Source: Mycocentrospora acerina
Taxonomy: Eukaryota; Ascomycota; Dothideomycetes; Pleosporales
Reading direction: 5' to 3'
Assembly (NCBI GenBank): GCA_022701365.1
Contig: JAKUHH010000073.1
Coordinates: 1 to 47,074 of the forward strand
Length of the DNA stretch: 47,074 nt
Shown piece by piece: positions 44,472-47,074 of this stretch; the first letter of the stretch is position 1; each line of letters opens with the position of its first letter. The notes below the pieces were generated by a model. It was not told where the DNA came from and made no database searches. It worked only from the letters and a program-made list of their open reading frames with translations. The translations under genes were made by a program, and so were the position numbers.

Positions 44472-44630
44472 TAGCAATAGCAATAGCAATAGCAATAGTA
44501 ATAGCAATAGTAATAGCAATAGCAATAGCAATAGCAATAGCAATAGCAATAGCAATAGTAATAGCAATAGCAATAGCAATAGCAATAGTAATAGCAATAG
44601 TAATAGCAATAGTAATAGTAATAGTAATAG
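44472..44630. repeat. Hexanucleotide array (AGCAAT with AGTAAT variants)
   Basis: About 26 hexamers, mostly AGCAAT, some AGTAAT, a CpA-to-TpA change of RIP type. The long minus-strand Ile/Ala and Tyr/Cys frames over it are products of the repeat. Confidence 0.88.
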
Positions 44631-44843
44631 AGGAGGAGGGGCAGCAACAGGGGCATAGCAGAGACACTAGGTGCTGCAGTGTATAGCCTTCCCTAGCATT
44701 ACAGGAGCAGAGTTAGACTGCTTCTAGCAAGGCATTGTTAACTAAGGCAAGTGCTATAGCTGTTAGTAGTATTAGGTAAGCTAGCTATACTATATAATAA
44801 AGGAGGATATTAATAAGCTTTACTAGTAGCTAAATATAGTAGT

Positions 44844-45386
44844 ACTAATTGCAAGAGTAGCTATACAAGAGAAGGCAAGAAAAAGAGTAGACATTATTTA
44901 GTAGTATAGCTATATAAAAGAGTTAGGCAGAGACTAGAGAGAGACTAGAAAGAGTATATGCACTAGATTAGCAAGTAATATATATATTAAGTATAAAGAG
45001 AGTACTTTAGTAATACTATAGTAGTTGCAGTTTATATTACACTATTCTATTAGTGCTATTAAGAGACTTAGTAGTTAGTATAAAGAGTTATATTATATAT
45101 AGCATAAAGAGATTNACTAATTGCAAGAGTAGCTATACAAGAGAAGGCAAGAAAAAGAGTAGACATTATTTAGTAGTATAGCTATATAAAAGAGTTAGGC
45201 AGAGACTAGAGAGAGACTAGAAAGAGTATATGCACTAGATTAGCAAGTAATATATATATTAAGTATAAAGAGAGTACTTTAGTAATACTATAGTAGTTGC
45301 AGTTTATATTACACTATTCTATTAGTGCTATTAAGAGACTTAGTAGTTAGTATAAAGAGTTATATTATATATAGCATAAAGAGATT
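44844..45386. other. Exact 271-bp duplication around a single N (probable assembly join)
   Basis: 44,844-45,114 and 45,116-45,386 appear identical base for base, with the only N of the window at 45,115 between them. In RIP-mutated DNA an exact duplicate is not expected. Two contig ends that overlap but were joined with an N would give exactly this. Confidence 0.88.
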
Positions 45387-45935
45387 ACATAAAAAGGTTA
45401 GACTATAAGTAGATAAAAAAAGAAAATAGATATACTATACACTTTTTATAAGTACTAGTAGCTAGCTAATACTAAAGTAGAAACTTATAAGACTTTTCTT
45501 TTTCTTACTAGTAAATTTTTAGTACTTAGTTACTTTATATATAACTAATGCTCTTTCTTTAGAGCTTTTTTATATATACTAAAATACCTATATTTACAGC
45601 CTCTATAGCCTGCTAAATGCCTAGTAGCTAAGCATTTTAGATCTTATATGTCTTATTCTTTTAGATATATTAGAGACTAAGTATAAGTAAGTAGTTGCAC
45701 TTTATAAGCGTTAGGCTGCCTTTAATAAGACTCTAGTAGTTAACTATATCTTAAGCGCACCTGCTATAGTAATAGATACTAAGAAGAGCTATAAGTATAT
45801 TTATTATAAGAAGAATACTTATTAAAGGCATGCTATTTAGCTAGGTCTGTAGAGAAGAGTAGCAGCTATAAAAGAGATTAAACAGGTTGCCTTTACTAAT
45901 ATTACAAGAGGCAGTAATAGTAAAGCTAGCTTACT

Positions 45936-47030
45936 CTAACAGTAATAGGATAAACAGTAATAGTCTTACTGATTTACTAGGAGTCAAAGCGTTCTGAATA
46001 ACAGAGGCATTACTAATTTAAAGTTCTTTTTTAAATTAGTAAAGGTAAATAAGAATAGGAAATTAATACTGCAACCTTATTTATTATGCAATAGACTATA
46101 TGCTATAAAATGTACTACTAAGATTAGCTATAGCTGCTCTAGATACTATAATGCACAAGATAAAAGGTAGAGGTAGTTAAGGTTATAGTGTTTATAGCTA
46201 AGGTTAGCATTTACTAATACTAACAGAATATAAACTTTAACACTAAACTAAGTATAGACTAGTAAAAGAGCATAATAAAAAGAAATAAAAGAATAAGAAG
46301 TAAAATATGTAAAAAGCAGCATATAGATATATATAAGGCTAACAAAGGTACTATATAAAGGTAGAAAGGAAAATAGATAGAAGAAGTTAATAATAGTTCC
46401 TCTTTAATGCTATTCTTATGCGTTTTATATATTTAAGTAAGCACTATTATTTTGCTAGATATGCAGTACTACATGTTGTAGTATAAGCGCAGCAAGGTGC
46501 AAGAGACAGCATTAGCTATATATTAACGCTGCAAGCAGCAGCTGCTTAACTAAAGAAATAAAAGGGTAGTGTACTGCTGTAGCAGAGAGCAGTGCAAGGC
46601 GCTGTCTATAGCGCTTAGGTGTGCGCACTATTACACTAGCAACGCTAGTTAAGCGCAGCAGCTAGCGCGCTAGCTAAGAAGCAGGAGATTAATTATAGCT
46701 ATGTTAGCGCTAGGCACAAGCATTAATATTACTAGGATTATATATGTGCTTTATGTAGGCATACTGTAGAGCATAATTAACTATATGCAAGAAAGTAGGT
46801 AAGGCAGACAAGCTAGAGAGCGCGTTAATTTAGTAGTACTAGTAGAGAGAGGAGAGCTAAAGTAAAAGATAAAGCAAAAGGCTAATAACTTAGATATCTA
46901 GGCAATAGGCATATTTATTATTAGCAGCAGGTGTTAGCAAGGACTTATAAGCAGCTACTTAGACAGCAAGCAAGTAGAGTGCAATAATCTAGACACAGCT
47001 AGGTATAATTAGTGTAGAGAAAGCTACCAA
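45936..47030 (+). repeat. Unidentified dispersed repeat, copy R2 (less RIP)
   Basis: Starts CTAACAGTAATAGG and follows R1 closely until about 47,025, where R1 continues with different sequence and R2 stops. It keeps more CpG (for example GCGC tracts) than R1. Confidence 0.8.
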
Positions 47031-47074
47031 TTATTTATCGGATGTTTTTCGATGAAAACCCAGTGGCACGGCTC
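47031..47074. other. Non-repeat sequence at the window end
   Basis: 44 bp of ordinary composition beyond the R2 break point; too short to interpret. Confidence 0.4.

Larger units (their letters stand above)
44368..45935. mobile_element. RIP-decayed repeat body between R1 and R2
   Basis: AT-rich, dense with TAG and TAA. Two stretches read as decayed coding sequence on the plus strand: about 44,871-45,114 (Lys/Arg-rich helical pattern) and about 45,690-45,830. Neither matches a family I can name. Includes the hexamer array and the artefactual duplication listed separately. Confidence 0.45.

Noticed and set aside
44332..44667. Ile/Ala and Tyr/Cys-rich minus-strand frames
   Set aside because: Translations of the AGCAAT array.
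1..47074. CRISPR array, operons or prokaryotic signals
   Set aside because: Repeats here are tandem hexamers or LTRs without regular unique spacers, and the genes have spliceosomal introns.

Overview
The window is nuclear DNA of a filamentous ascomycete (Pezizomycotina). This rests on 50-90 bp GT-AG introns, Zn2Cys6 regulators with a PF11951-type middle region, an RTA1-family membrane protein, and long AT-rich blocks of retrotransposon DNA. In those blocks CAG/CAA codons have become TAG/TAA, the mark of repeat-induced point mutation (RIP). I cannot name the genus. The layout is a gene island (about 18.4-42.5 kb) between two repeat blocks.

Left block (1-17,849): nested LTR elements, several dated by 5-bp target-site duplications (TSDs). 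A full-length Ty3/gypsy element of 7,490 bp (1510-8999, 288-bp LTRs, TSD GTATC) lies inside an inverted copy of its own family that ends at 11,397. The same host element carries a 714-bp non-autonomous LTR element (9285-9998, 195-bp LTRs, TSD ATAAG) with a tRNA-like start and little RIP damage. A second gypsy element on the minus strand fills most of 11,398-16,550. Solo LTRs of three families follow.

Gene island, first part: a class-C beta-lactamase-fold esterase (18,632-19,777, +) faces a small cupin protein (19,829-20,500, -), 51 bp apart. An AT-rich stretch follows with a solo LTR and a decayed DNA transposon with terminal inverted repeats (22,410-24,524).

Gene island, second part (24.9-36.2 kb): a decayed NAD(P)-reductase copy, Zn2Cys6 regulator 1, an intact NAD(P)-reductase of the same family, a three-exon RTA1-like seven-helix protein, and Zn2Cys6 regulator 2. 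The two regulators are paralogues, and so are the two reductases, so this looks like an old local duplication of a regulator-plus-reductase module with one reductase lost.

Gene island, third part: a secreted FMN-dependent 2-hydroxyacid oxidase/dehydrogenase (38,411-39,833, +) converges on a secreted short heme-thiolate peroxygenase (41,360-42,364, -). If the first makes H2O2, it could feed the second; this is inference. No PKS, NRPS or terpene synthase is visible, so this is not a classical biosynthetic cluster.

Right block (42.8-47.07 kb): a hexamer-based minisatellite with 48-bp units, two direct copies of an unidentified repeat with unequal RIP, and an exact 271-bp duplication on either side of a single N that is very probably an assembly artefact. 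Several extended reading frames begin only at GTG or TTG; I moved those starts to the first in-frame ATG. Splice sites were found by eye from conserved protein continuity.
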